From Oligoflexia bacterium (lineage in GTDB: Bacteria; Bdellovibrionota; UBA1018): a DNA stretch of 47,876 nucleotides. This document shows positions 18,020 to 26,348 of this stretch, piece by piece. The first letter of the stretch is position 1. The number at the start of each line of letters is the position of its first letter. The notes beneath the pieces are model-generated. The model did not search any database and was not told the origin of the DNA. It saw only the letters and a program-made list of their open reading frames with translations. Where the stretch lies: the NCBI GenBank assembly GCA_014376785.1, contig JACMQW010000045.1, positions 1 through 47,876 on the forward strand, given 5' to 3'. A program made the translations under genes and the position numbers.

Positions 18020-18044
18020 ATGGGGTTAAACCAGGGAGTGTCAA
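18020..18044 (-). promoter_or_regulatory. Sigma-32 (RpoH)-type heat-shock promoter of grpE
   Basis: On the minus strand TTGACA (18044-18039) is separated by 13 bases from CCCCATCTT (CCCCAT at 18025-18020), an excellent match to the RpoH consensus. The start of transcription should fall near 18010, giving a leader of about 35 bases before the grpE GTG. It has the same structure as the dnaK site. Confidence 0.77.
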
Positions 18045-18062
18045 ATCGCCATCTTTAAGTGG

Positions 18063-18106
18063 CTGCAAAGAGGCGGCTTTTAAGGGCCGCGAGAAGGGTA
18101 TTGCAG
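18063..18106 (-). terminator. Two-part hairpin after hemW
   Basis: Directly after the hemW stop, outer arms CTGCAA / TTGCAG enclose inner arms GCGGC / GCCGC. Its location between hemW and the grpE promoter suggests it separates the two transcription units. It lacks a clear U-tract, so it is only a candidate terminator. Confidence 0.42.
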
Positions 18107-18107
18107 A

Positions 18108-19283
18108 CTATCCAGCTAGGCTTGCGATGATCTGGTCGGAGAGGGCAAAACCTCGGGGGGTGAGGCGAAGATTTTCAGACTGGGAAGGGTGATTCTCGAT
18201 CAATCCACGCTCTCGAAGAAGGGCCGCTTTTTTCTGCCGATGGTCTGAGTCTAACCAAGCGCGAGGAAATCCGTCGGCCAAGCGCAGCGCAAGCAACCAT
18301 TTCTCCATCTCGCGCTGTTCAGATGTCAGGCTCTCTTTCCATTCGATCACCGATTCATCTTTACGGAGGAGAGAAGCGTACTTATGGAGCGATGAAAAAT
18401 TTTTCCAACGTTCACCCCGTGCAGCATCATAGGAGTGCGCGCTTGGACCGAGTGCTAAATAAGATTCCCCAGTCCAATAGGCAAGGTTATGGCGAGCGCG
18501 GTGTCCGGGTTTCGCAAAATTGGAGATCTCATAGTGCTCAAAGCCTTTCCTAGTCATGGTGCGATCGATGGCTAAGAGGTGTTCGAGTTGCTCATCTTCT
18601 TTGGGAAGGTCTCGAAACATTCGATGGGTTTTTGGCAGGGTCAGTAGGTAACAGGACAAATGAGTAATGGGATAGGCAGTCAACTCATCCATGGCTTTCT
18701 CGACTTCATCGACGGATTGGTTTGGCACCCCGCAAAGCAAGTCGACTGAAACGTTCGTGAAGCCGGCTGAAAAGATGGCGTCGAGCGCTCGGAAGGCGGC
18801 ATCCCGAGAATGGACCCGGCCTAGCGCGGTGAGTAAGTCCGGTCGTAGGGCTTGAACACCCATTGAAATCCGATTCACCCCTAACGCGCGGTACGCTTCG
18901 AGCTTTGAACGGTCGACGGAACTGGGGTTCGCTTCCATGGTCCATTCGGTCCCTGAATGAATGCGTTCAGAAAGTTTTAGCGGGGCCAAAGCCCTCAGCA
19001 TCGATTCAGGAGGAGTCATGCTCGGAGTTCCTCCACCGAAGAAAATGGTGTCTACTTGTTCGCTCAGCCGCAGTGGGAGCGCTTTTCGGGTTGAGTCATC
19101 CTGAATTGCGTCAATTGCAGCACTGTCGATGCTGCTTCCGCTGTACCTTCGACATTCTTGAAAAAGCGCTTCCTCAAAAAGAAGCGGATCTGAGTCAGCG
19201 GTCCGTTCGGCCCCAATCGAGTAAAAATCGCAATAATGGCATTTGGATTCGCAAAAAGGAAAGTGAACGTAAAGTGACCGCAT
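18108..19283 (-). CDS. hemW: HemW-like radical SAM protein (391 aa)
   Basis: HemW is a cytoplasmic radical SAM protein thought to be a heme chaperone; older annotations call it oxygen-independent coproporphyrinogen oxidase. The start MRSLYVHFPFCESKCHYCDF carries the [4Fe-4S] cysteines at 11, 15 and 18. The short CESKCHYC form followed by DF is typical of HemW rather than HemN. FFGGGTPS, the NRISMGVQ and LCGVPNQ segments and a C-terminal HemN-type domain follow. Start is ATG 19283: the longest frame begins at 19421, but that would run across the divergent M16 gene and its promoter. There is no obvious ribosome binding site before this ATG. Confidence 0.9.
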   Translation of the reverse strand: MRSLYVHFPFCESKCHYCDFYSIGAERTADSDPLLFEEALFQECRRYSGSSIDSAAIDAIQDDSTRKALPLRLSEQVDTIFFGGGTPSMTPPESMLRALAPLKLSERIHSGTEWTMEANPSSVDRSKLEAYRALGVNRISMGVQALRPDLLTALGRVHSRDAAFRALDAIFSAGFTNVSVDLLCGVPNQSVDEVEKAMDELTAYPITHLSCYLLTLPKTHRMFRDLPKEDEQLEHLLAIDRTMTRKGFEHYEISNFAKPGHRARHNLAYWTGESYLALGPSAHSYDAARGERWKNFSSLHKYASLLRKDESVIEWKESLTSEQREMEKWLLALRLADGFPRAWLDSDHRQKKAALLRERGLIENHPSQSENLRLTPRGFALSDQIIASLAG

Positions 19284-19295
19284 GGCGCCAAAGGG

Positions 19296-19324
19296 TTTAC
19301 CGCTTTTCACGCTTCCCGTACACT
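19296..19324 (+). promoter_or_regulatory. Sigma-70-type promoter of the M16 peptidase gene
   Basis: TTTACC (19296-19301), a 17-base spacer and TACACT (19319-19324). The -10 box ends eight bases before the ATG at 19333, so transcription should begin at or next to the start codon, and no ribosome binding site lies between. This points to a leaderless message. Confidence 0.6.
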
Positions 19325-19332
19325 CTTCTTCT

Positions 19333-21996
19333 ATGTCGAAATTCCTCCAGCCCGAACTCCTCAGTCTCTCCAACGGAATCCCGCTCATTCTCCAAAATAA
19401 CGACAGCCCCGTCGCCTCCATTTATTGGTGGGTAAAGACAGGAAGTGCGGACGAAAAGCCAGCCGAAGCAGGGTTTGCCCACTTTCTGGAGCACATGCAT
19501 TTCAAGGACACCGATGCGAAGACTTCTAATCGCGCCTCGACCGGTGAAATGGCTCGGTTGATTGAAAGCTTGGGGGGCGACATCAACGCTTACACTTCAT
19601 TTGACCAAACGGTTTACCACGTCACTTGCGCTGCTCACCACTGGGAGAAAGTGCTGAAGGTTTTCGGAACGATGGCGAAACCTCAGCGGTTTTTAAAAGA
19701 GGATTTCCAGCGTGAGCGGGAAGTGATTTTGGAGGAGCTGAAAAAAAATGAAGATTCTCCGAACCGTATGCTTTTCCAATCCCTCTTCACATCGACTTTT
19801 TCGAAGCATCCTTATGGAAGACCGGTCATCGGTTTCACGAAGACACTAAAGGACGCGAAAGTCGGAAATCTTGAAGCTTTCTACCGGCGCCAATACGTTT
19901 CAGGAAACATGGGGCTGATTTTGGTCGGGCCCTTTGAAGAGAAGCGCAAAAAGAGTTTGGTGAAAATTCTCGACGAACTTTTCGGTAAAAAGAAAATTCC
20001 TAAAAAACCGCCGGTTAAAGCGGAGCGGGTCCAAGAAGTCGAAATCCGGTCTCACGCGAAGTTTAATAAAGTTCCTTTCGATGTCACGACTCCCACCATG
20101 GCATTTTCTTTCCGGGTGCCGGATCTTCGACATCCGGACATGCCCGCTCTCGATTTGCTGGGCGGAATTCTCGGTATGGGGGAAATGGGACGGCTCTACC
20201 AAGCGTTGTTTTACGGGAAATCCATCGTGAATGATGTGGGTGGAGGCGTGTATGTTCCACGCGACCCGGGAATGCTTTATTTTACGGCCGATGCCGATTC
20301 AGTCGAGAAACTTCCCGAGATCTTTTCATCGATGCTGGATGAACTGAACCGGATTCAGACGGACGGGCCGACCGATGAAGAGTTGGCACGAGTGGTAACC
20401 AATACTGAAAGCGAACGCTACTACGCGCTCCAAAGCGCGGACGGGATCGCTTCCCGGTTGGGATTTTTGAAGTACCAGCTGGGCGACCTGAATTACGATG
20501 ACCAATACCTCTCCGCGCTGAAAGGTGTGGATGCAGAAAAAGTCCAAGAAGTTGCGGCTCGATATTTTGATCTCCGAAGAATGTCGTTCTCAGTCATGGT
20601 TCCTAAAAAAGACAAAGACTTCGATTTGAAGCCGATGTTTGCCATAGCGGAAGATAAACTCGGAGGCAAAGGCGAATCCTCTAAGCCAAAAGCTGCGAAA
20701 GTCGCGAAACGCAAAATCGGAAGTCCGATCGATATTTTACCGGAACGCATCACGCTTCCTTCGGGAGTGCGGGTCCTTTTCCGGGAGCGAAAATCGTCTC
20801 ACGTCATGAGCATTCAGGCTGCCGTACTCGGCGGTCTCCGCTTAGAAGTTGCGGATCCCGTAACGAAGGCTGAACTGGACATCGGAGCGAGTAATTTGCT
20901 CTCCGGAATCTGGGCAAAAGGCACGCACACCAAGAGCTCAAATGAGATCACGACGCTGATCGAAAATGCGGCGGCGAACCTCGATGGGTTTTCTGGCCGC
21001 AATACCATCGGCCTCGCATCCTCTGGACTTGCGCGTGACTGGACGAAGTTGAGCACGCTTTTTTCCGAAGTGTTGCTGGAGCCCGCATTCCCGAAAGACG
21101 AACTCGATCTGTCGAAGAAAGTGGTCGAGGATGCGATTAAATCCATCGAAGATCACTCGTCGGCGCTTTGCTCGAAACTTTTTCATGAAGCCCTTTTCGA
21201 AAATCACCCGTATGGAAAGTACGCAGCCGGGACGATCGAGAGTTTGGCTTCCATCGATTCAGATCGGTTAAAAGCTTTCCATGAAAAATGGGTTCAGCCC
21301 GAGCGGCTCGTCGTATCGGTGGTGGGAAATATCAGTCGAAAGAAACTGGATCCGTGGTTGGAGTCGCTCGATGCGAGTTTTCAAGCTCGGAAGAAATCCA
21401 GTTCCAAACCTCTGGGATTGGCTAGTATTGGAGACGAACCCGAGACGAAAGGTCCCCGCTGGATCGAAAGGTCGATGGGTCGCGAACAGGTTCACATTAT
21501 CACCGGAGGCCTGGGACTTCGTTTTTCGGATGACGATCGCTACGCCGTCCGACTCCTCCAAAACGTGCTCGGAGGGCAAAGTGGGCGCCTTTTTATCGAG
21601 CTTCGCGAAAAACGGAGTATGGCCTATTCGGTGGCGCCGATCTCTATGGAGGGGATCGAGCGGGGTTATATCGGAACTTACATCGGGTGTTCGCCTTCGA
21701 AAAAAGACGAAGCCATCGCGGGAATTAAAAAAGTTCTGGAAGACTTAGCGAATAAAGGTCCCACCGAGAGCGAAATGAGACGCGCGAAGGAATATTACCT
21801 CGGACGTCGTGTGATGGATCTGCAAGGCGATGGATCGCTTGCGGGTTATTATGCGCTGGAATCGGTCTATGATCTGCCGATTCGCACGGAGACTGAGATC
21901 GTTAAAAAAATAGAGGCGGTGACGGCAAAAGCGGTTCGCGAGGCTTGCCGAAAGTTTTACGTCGAGGCGAACACCGTCACGGCGACGGTCGGTTGA
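19333..21996 (+). CDS. M16-family zinc peptidase, two-domain (887 aa)
   Basis: This belongs to the pitrilysin/insulinase family (M16). The first half has the inverted zinc motif HFLEH (His50, Glu53, His54) and a downstream REVILEE segment (Glu130) that could be the third ligand, so this half looks active. The second half (from about residue 470) repeats the fold without an HxxEH motif (GASNLLSGIWAKGT in its place) and should be the non-catalytic partner. The GLRFSDDDRYAVRLLQNVLGG and REKRSMAYSV segments match the family's substrate-chamber region. No signal peptide is evident, so it may be cytoplasmic, although many relatives are exported. Start is ATG 19333, chosen because of the promoter; a frame beginning at 19282 would overlap hemW. 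Confidence 0.9.
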   Translation: MSKFLQPELLSLSNGIPLILQNNDSPVASIYWWVKTGSADEKPAEAGFAHFLEHMHFKDTDAKTSNRASTGEMARLIESLGGDINAYTSFDQTVYHVTCAAHHWEKVLKVFGTMAKPQRFLKEDFQREREVILEELKKNEDSPNRMLFQSLFTSTFSKHPYGRPVIGFTKTLKDAKVGNLEAFYRRQYVSGNMGLILVGPFEEKRKKSLVKILDELFGKKKIPKKPPVKAERVQEVEIRSHAKFNKVPFDVTTPTMAFSFRVPDLRHPDMPALDLLGGILGMGEMGRLYQALFYGKSIVNDVGGGVYVPRDPGMLYFTADADSVEKLPEIFSSMLDELNRIQTDGPTDEELARVVTNTESERYYALQSADGIASRLGFLKYQLGDLNYDDQYLSALKGVDAEKVQEVAARYFDLRRMSFSVMVPKKDKDFDLKPMFAIAEDKLGGKGESSKPKAAKVAKRKIGSPIDILPERITLPSGVRVLFRERKSSHVMSIQAAVLGGLRLEVADPVTKAELDIGASNLLSGIWAKGTHTKSSNEITTLIENAAANLDGFSGRNTIGLASSGLARDWTKLSTLFSEVLLEPAFPKDELDLSKKVVEDAIKSIEDHSSALCSKLFHEALFENHPYGKYAAGTIESLASIDSDRLKAFHEKWVQPERLVVSVVGNISRKKLDPWLESLDASFQARKKSSSKPLGLASIGDEPETKGPRWIERSMGREQVHIITGGLGLRFSDDDRYAVRLLQNVLGGQSGRLFIELREKRSMAYSVAPISMEGIERGYIGTYIGCSPSKKDEAIAGIKKVLEDLANKGPTESEMRRAKEYYLGRRVMDLQGDGSLAGYYALESVYDLPIRTETEIVKKIEAVTAKAVREACRKFYVEANTVTATVG

Positions 21997-22024
21997 TCTA
22001 CGAGGTGAGGAAAGGACTTAGGTG

Positions 22025-22636
22025 ATGAACGTTTTCTTTGGACCTTTCCTCATCACTTTTACTTCGCTCTTTGTCGCGCTCGATATCATTGGGACGGTTC
22101 CCATTTATCTTTCGTTGACGAAAGATATGTCCGCGGGCGAACGGAAGGAAGTCGTGGATCGATCGATGGGGGTTGCCCTCATCGTTGCTATTCTCTTCAT
22201 GGCGCTCGGCCAAGTCACCTTCAAGCACATCGGAATCAGCATTGATGATTTCAAAATTGCGGGCGGACTGATCCTGCTCTTAATTTCACTCGCAGATCTC
22301 GTGGGTGGTCCTCAGGCGGTTCACGGCTCCTCTTCGGGGTCGACGGGAGTTGTGCCGCTCGCGGTTCCGCTGATTTCCGGTCCCGCGGTCCTCACCACTT
22401 TGCTCCTGCAGTCGGGTTCGGTGGGTTACTTGGTGACCGTCTCTGCACTCTTTTTAAATTACCTACTCGCGTGGCAGATTCTCCGACACTGCGACAAAGT
22501 TACCAAGTGGATCGGTAAAGATGGAACGATTGTGTTGTCGAAGATCGCGGCCCTTCTGCTTGCAGCCATTGCGGTCGCGATGATCAGAAGCGGAATCTTT
22601 TCAAGTCTGGCCGAATTCGTCCGTTCGATGAAATAA
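22025..22636 (+). CDS. MarC-family integral membrane protein (203 aa)
   Basis: A small hydrophobic inner-membrane protein with about six transmembrane helices (first MNVFFGPFLITFTSLFVALDIIGTVPIYLSL). The DIIGTVPIYLSLT and IAGGLILLLISL segments and the PLAVPLISGPAVLTTLLL motif are characteristic of MarC (UPF0056). MarC was once thought to be an antibiotic-resistance factor, but its function remains unknown. ATG 22025 is preferred to the adjacent GTG 22022, since AGGAAAGGA lies upstream. It lies 28 bases after the M16 gene and may be co-transcribed with it. Confidence 0.9.
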   Translation: MNVFFGPFLITFTSLFVALDIIGTVPIYLSLTKDMSAGERKEVVDRSMGVALIVAILFMALGQVTFKHIGISIDDFKIAGGLILLLISLADLVGGPQAVHGSSSGSTGVVPLAVPLISGPAVLTTLLLQSGSVGYLVTVSALFLNYLLAWQILRHCDKVTKWIGKDGTIVLSKIAALLLAAIAVAMIRSGIFSSLAEFVRSMK

Positions 22637-22687
22637 AGTTCCCAGCCACTTCAAATCGGCCTATTCCTGCATTAAGAGCGGACTCGT

Positions 22688-23407
22688 TTATTCTCCCTCT
22701 TCATTGGATGAAGATTCGGTTCCTTCATCGAGCGAGCAAACGTACTGTATTTTCGCAACCCGGATTGCTTTATGAAATTCTTCCTCGGTGTCCGGTTGGA
22801 TGAGCCGTTCGAATTTTTCTCTGAGGTGATCAACGAAAACCGTGTTCCAGCCCGCGCCGTTTGCGTCGAATGCCTTTTTCATGGATTCTTCAAACGCCGG
22901 ATAGCTCAGTGAGGAAATGTGTTCTTTTAAGTTTTTTAAGAGTGAATCTAGAGCGCTACGGACATCGCTCGAGTTCGCCTTTTTCGCCTGTGTGAGCGCT
23001 TCTTCGAGTGCGATTTTAGCGGCGAGCCGCTTTCGAAGGTGGTCGCGGTATTGTTCGAGAACGGGTGGAATGTTTTTGAGAGCAGTCGTTTTCAAACGGA
23101 TGCGCTTCATCGCTTCGACACCCGCGGTAGGAGAAATTTTTTCGGGACTGACTTCATGAATCGAAGTCAGCACGGGACGAGGAAACGGGCCACTCATCGT
23201 GCACGGTTGGCCGAAAAGCGTGACGGGTATTTCTTGGATCTTCTCAGCGGGTGCGGACGACGACGGGGGCTTTGGAAGCGGGGCTGCAGTCGCATTGAGG
23301 GGGAGAATCAGGGGGCCAAATGTGAACGATGCAATCACTAACCGTTTGAGCGGTGGAATGATGACGCTAAAAATCCAAAGATTTCCGTGTTTACCAGGCT
23401 TCTTCAC
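22688..23407 (-). CDS. Exported protein of unknown function (239 aa)
   Basis: The N-terminus has a basic stretch and a hydrophobic segment (LKRLVIASFTFGPLILPLNATAAP) that looks like a long signal peptide with cleavage near ATA, then a proline/serine linker. The rest is mainly helical and charged (RDHLRKRLAAKIALEEALTQAKKA), with two well separated cysteines (PCT and YVCSL) that could pair in the periplasm, and an acidic end. Start is GTG 23407 without a clear ribosome binding site; a shorter start downstream is possible. It converges with the marC-like gene and diverges from the 202-aa helical protein gene. No family is recognised. Confidence 0.65.
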   Translation of the reverse strand: MKKPGKHGNLWIFSVIIPPLKRLVIASFTFGPLILPLNATAAPLPKPPSSSAPAEKIQEIPVTLFGQPCTMSGPFPRPVLTSIHEVSPEKISPTAGVEAMKRIRLKTTALKNIPPVLEQYRDHLRKRLAAKIALEEALTQAKKANSSDVRSALDSLLKNLKEHISSLSYPAFEESMKKAFDANGAGWNTVFVDHLREKFERLIQPDTEEEFHKAIRVAKIQYVCSLDEGTESSSNEEGE

Positions 23408-23436
23408 TTCTAAATGTTAAGATGGAATTCCGAAGT

Positions 23437-23464
23437 TTGACAGGGGAAAGCCAGGGCCTAAAAT
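23437..23464 (+). promoter_or_regulatory. Sigma-70-type promoter of the gene at 23489
   Basis: TTGACA (perfect) at 23437-23442, a 16-base spacer and TAAAAT (five of six) at 23459-23464. Transcription should start near 23471, after the first in-frame ATG (23468), so the ATG at 23489 is the likely start codon. Confidence 0.68.
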
Positions 23465-23488
23465 AGAATGCAGGGGGCCTGTACCTTC

Positions 23489-24097
23489 ATGGCGAATGAC
23501 AAACTCAAGCTCGTCGCTCAGCCGCAAGAATACTTTTATGAAATGCTCGGAGCCGCGTTTAAGCGTCGCTCTTTCCGGCCCACGCCTGAGGCGGAGTTTT
23601 ATATCGTAAACCTCATGAACCAGTTCATGACGACAGACGCTCTCTATGCTCGAAACGCCGACGGGAAACATGAGCCCGGTGCTCTCGCATTACTAGTGAA
23701 AGAGGCGGTTGAAGCTCCGAGTGCCCCAACCCAGAGAACGATGTTTCGCCAGGTCGGGGACGTGTCACTTTATACGGCTGGATTTTTCCAAGACAGTTTA
23801 AATCGCAAGCTGGTGGATCTCGACTACTACATCGATATGGGTGGTCACGCTTACCGTGAAGCGGCATCTCGCCATGAAGAAATGGCGCTTCGGCAAGTTT
23901 TTGAAGAATTAGCGGGTCGCTTCGGACAGTTCGTCGATGTCCTTGCTGAAATCAGTGATCAGACCATGTCGAAAACGGAACGCGACCTTCTGCGCCTTTA
24001 CGATAACTGGATCACGACGAAGAGTGAGCGCGCAGAACGTCTTCTTCATGAAGCGGGAATCATTCCGACCCGCAGCACGAAGAAAAACATTCAGTAG
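23489..24097 (+). CDS. Helical cytoplasmic protein of unknown function (202 aa)
   Basis: A soluble, almost entirely helical protein without signal or membrane segments. Recognisable elements include PTPEAEFYIVNLMNQFM, a long middle helix (DVSLYTAGFFQDSLNRKLVDLDYYIDMGGHAYREA) and a C-terminal helical bundle. No catalytic pattern stands out and I do not recognise a family. Start ATG 23489 (MANDKLKL) is chosen over 23468 because a strong promoter predicts transcription beginning between them. It is a monocistronic gene that converges with the cyclophilin gene, 18 bases away. Confidence 0.8.
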   Translation: MANDKLKLVAQPQEYFYEMLGAAFKRRSFRPTPEAEFYIVNLMNQFMTTDALYARNADGKHEPGALALLVKEAVEAPSAPTQRTMFRQVGDVSLYTAGFFQDSLNRKLVDLDYYIDMGGHAYREAASRHEEMALRQVFEELAGRFGQFVDVLAEISDQTMSKTERDLLRLYDNWITTKSERAERLLHEAGIIPTRSTKKNIQ

Positions 24098-24115
24098 GTC
24101 CCATTCGACAGTTCC

Positions 24116-24796
24116 TTACTCGACGGAGACCTTGGTCATCTTATCGCCTACTTGGATCGAACTCACGATGTCCATTCCCTCAGAAACCTGTCCGACGACG
24201 GTGTAGCTGCCATCGAGGTGCGGGATCTCACTCAACGCAATATAGAATTGGGAGTCTGCGGAGTCAGGGTCCTGAGCGCGAGCCATGGCCACGGTTCCCA
24301 TAATGTGCTTCCGGGAGTTGAATTCGGCTTTTAATTTCGTTCCGCTCCCGCCGGTCCCATTCCCGCTCGGGTCTCCGCCTTGAATGACGAAGCCAGGCTC
24401 GACTCGGTGAAAGGTGAGTCCGTTGTAAAATCCGGACTGAATGAGTTGTACCAGACGAGCGGCCGTGTTCGGCGCATCTTTCGAATAGAAACGGAATTTG
24501 ATTTTACCCTTCGGGGTTTCGATCGTGACCACGGCTTTTGAAAGTCCTGCCGCATCGACCGTCAGGTCGGGCGCGGTAGTGGTTTGAGCGCTCGCTCCAT
24601 CGGAAGCGGTAGAAGATGGAAGCACTGAGGGGTTCGATTCTGGAGTCGTGACCTGCGGGTGAGAGCTGTCCGCGGCCCCGTCTTCTTTTTTCAGATAGAA
24701 TCCGGTGGCTACGAGTCCGATGAGAACGATGGCGGCAATTCCGTAGAGGAGACCGCGAGGGGACTTTTCTGGAGGGAGGGGGTGGGTTTCAGACAT
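24116..24796 (-). CDS. Membrane-anchored cyclophilin-type peptidyl-prolyl isomerase (226 aa)
   Basis: A cytoplasmic N-terminus (about 15 residues) is followed by one membrane helix (GLLYGIAAIVLIGLVATGFYL), a 45-residue serine/threonine/proline linker and a cyclophilin domain from about residue 85. The domain has FHRVEPGFVIQGGDP with the catalytic arginine, GTVAMARAQDPDSADSQFYIAL and LDGSYTVVGQV. The active arginine and QFYI segment are intact; the common tryptophan of the cyclosporin site is tyrosine or absent, as in many bacterial enzymes. It probably assists folding in the periplasm, tethered to the inner membrane. It diverges from tatC with 58 bases between starts. Confidence 0.92.
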   Translation of the reverse strand: MSETHPLPPEKSPRGLLYGIAAIVLIGLVATGFYLKKEDGAADSSHPQVTTPESNPSVLPSSTASDGASAQTTTAPDLTVDAAGLSKAVVTIETPKGKIKFRFYSKDAPNTAARLVQLIQSGFYNGLTFHRVEPGFVIQGGDPSGNGTGGSGTKLKAEFNSRKHIMGTVAMARAQDPDSADSQFYIALSEIPHLDGSYTVVGQVSEGMDIVSSIQVGDKMTKVSVE

Positions 24797-24854
24797 AGGG
24801 AGAGCGTTCCTTTATTTCGAAATCAATTTCCTCTACTATGAAAGCGAGCAACCC

Positions 24855-25661
24855 ATGGCACAAGACCAAACCGAAAAACCGATGGCGTTCTTTGATCACC
24901 TCGACGAGCTGCGCGCGCGAGGCATGCGAATGCTTTACGTTTTTGTTGCCGGCTTTATCGGAGGCTACTTAGTTTCGAACCCGGTCATGACTTGGTTGAG
25001 AGCGCCCCTTTTCGCGGCTTTGCCTCAGGAAAAAAGGTTCCTTTACTTTACGAGTCTTTTTGAAAATTTCATGACTCACTTAAAGATCGCGGGTTACCTC
25101 TCGATTTTCGCACTTTCGCCGTATTTCTTTTATGAGATTTGGGGATTCATTGCTCCGGGTCTGAAAAAAAATGAGAAGAAAATTGTCGTTCCATTTATCG
25201 CGGCGGCGACTTTCTTTTTTATCGGGGGTGCGCTGTTTGCGTATTATGTGCTTTTTCCGGTGGGATTTAAGTACTTCGTCCAATACGGGATGCCGACTGA
25301 CGTTCCCCTCCTGACGATCGACGCCTATTACTCGACCGCTCTGAAGCTTATGCTTTTATTCGGGCTCGGGTTTGAACTCCCGGTTTTTATCAGTCTTTTG
25401 GGAGCGCTTGGGATCGTGGATGCGCCAACCCTGCGCGCGCACCGCCGGAATGCCATCATCGGGATCACTCTGGCTTCGGCGATGTTCGCCCCGCCGGACG
25501 CTGTTTCCATGCTCATCCTCATGGCGCCTCTCCTTATCTTGTTTGAAGCTTCCATATTCGTGGTCGATTGGCTCGGTGCGAAGAGAAAAAAGACAGCCGC
25601 GGAAGCGGCATCTGAGGCCACCTCGGTTGAAAAAGGCATTATTGGGAAATCAGATTACTGA
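24855..25661 (+). CDS. tatC: Twin-arginine translocase subunit TatC (268 aa)
   Basis: TatC is the membrane receptor for folded proteins with twin-arginine signal peptides. Six transmembrane helices are visible. Family marks are the N-terminal FFDHLDELRAR, the LFENFMTHLKIAG segment with the conserved glutamate, FYEIWGFIAPGLKKNEKK, and FAPPDAVSMLILMAPLL. The C-terminal tail is short and charged. tatA and tatB are not adjacent, so they must be encoded elsewhere. An upstream hexamer TACTAT lies about 15 bases before the start, but the -35 match is weak. Confidence 0.95.
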   Translation: MAQDQTEKPMAFFDHLDELRARGMRMLYVFVAGFIGGYLVSNPVMTWLRAPLFAALPQEKRFLYFTSLFENFMTHLKIAGYLSIFALSPYFFYEIWGFIAPGLKKNEKKIVVPFIAAATFFFIGGALFAYYVLFPVGFKYFVQYGMPTDVPLLTIDAYYSTALKLMLLFGLGFELPVFISLLGALGIVDAPTLRAHRRNAIIGITLASAMFAPPDAVSMLILMAPLLILFEASIFVVDWLGAKRKKTAAEAASEATSVEKGIIGKSDY

Positions 25662-25726
25662 TTCAATGCGTTAATTTCGGGCAATTTGAGGTTGTTCTCT
25701 TCGATTGAACCGAATCTGTTGCTCGT

Positions 25727-25750
25727 CCGGGCTGGCTCTGTTAAACCCGG
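25727..25750 (+). promoter_or_regulatory. Hairpin in the rpsF leader region
   Basis: CCGGG / CCCGG with a 14-base loop in the 187-base gap between tatC and rpsF, the longest gene-free gap in the window. Ribosomal protein S6 operons often have a structured leader bound by S6-S18. This hairpin is a candidate for such a control element, but I could not match the full conserved motif. Confidence 0.3.
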
Positions 25751-25848
25751 TCGACGCACACCACCTGAAATAGGATGACTGTGACCTTGCTCGGTCTCAT
25801 GTGAAGATCGGGCTCCGAATTATTGGAACCTCAAGGAGATCGTTTTTA

Positions 25849-26328
25849 ATGTCTAAAGCAGTTGCCGGATCAGTTGTTACTAAAATGGCTGGGTACGAGA
25901 CCACTTTCATCACCCGTCCTGAAATGAACGAAGACCAACTGAAAGCGCTCCAAGACCGCATCGCTTCCGTCATCACCGAATATAAAGGTGAACTCGTCCT
26001 TCAAGAAGACTGGGGCACGAAACGCCTCGCTTATAAAATTCAAAAAGAAACTCGCGGCCGTTACACCTACCTCGTTTACACGGGCGAAGGGAACATCGTC
26101 GCCGAAATCGAGCGTAACTTGCTCATCAACGATTTCGTGATGCGCTTTCTGTCTGTGAACCTCGCGAAAGAATTTGAAAAAGACTCTTTCATGAAGCGTC
26201 GCGAAGAAATCAAAGCTCAAGCTAAGAAGCGTGAAGAAGAACGCGAAGCTCGCCGTGAAGAGCGCGAAGCCCGCCGCCGTTCCTTCGATGAGTCTGGCGA
26301 CGATATGGGCGCTGACGCAGGAGAGTAA
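25849..26328 (+). CDS. rpsF: 30S ribosomal protein S6 with long charged tail (159 aa)
   Basis: S6 binds the central domain of 16S rRNA together with S18. The core (YETTFITRPEMNEDQLKALQDRI, then WGTKRLAYKIQKETRGRYTYLVYTGEG and NLLINDFVMRFLSV) is clear. After residue about 115 there is a charged helical extension rich in E, R and K (KREEEREARREEREARRRSF) ending in an acidic tail; it is longer than in many species. Start is ATG 25849, nine bases after AAGGAGA; the frame upstream to 25801 has no ribosome binding site. rpsR is not found next to it. The order here is rpsF, DUF2232-like, rplI. Confidence 0.95.
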   Translation: MSKAVAGSVVTKMAGYETTFITRPEMNEDQLKALQDRIASVITEYKGELVLQEDWGTKRLAYKIQKETRGRYTYLVYTGEGNIVAEIERNLLINDFVMRFLSVNLAKEFEKDSFMKRREEIKAQAKKREEEREARREEREARRRSFDESGDDMGADAGE

Positions 26329-26348
26329 GCTCTCTTTCGAAGTAACCC

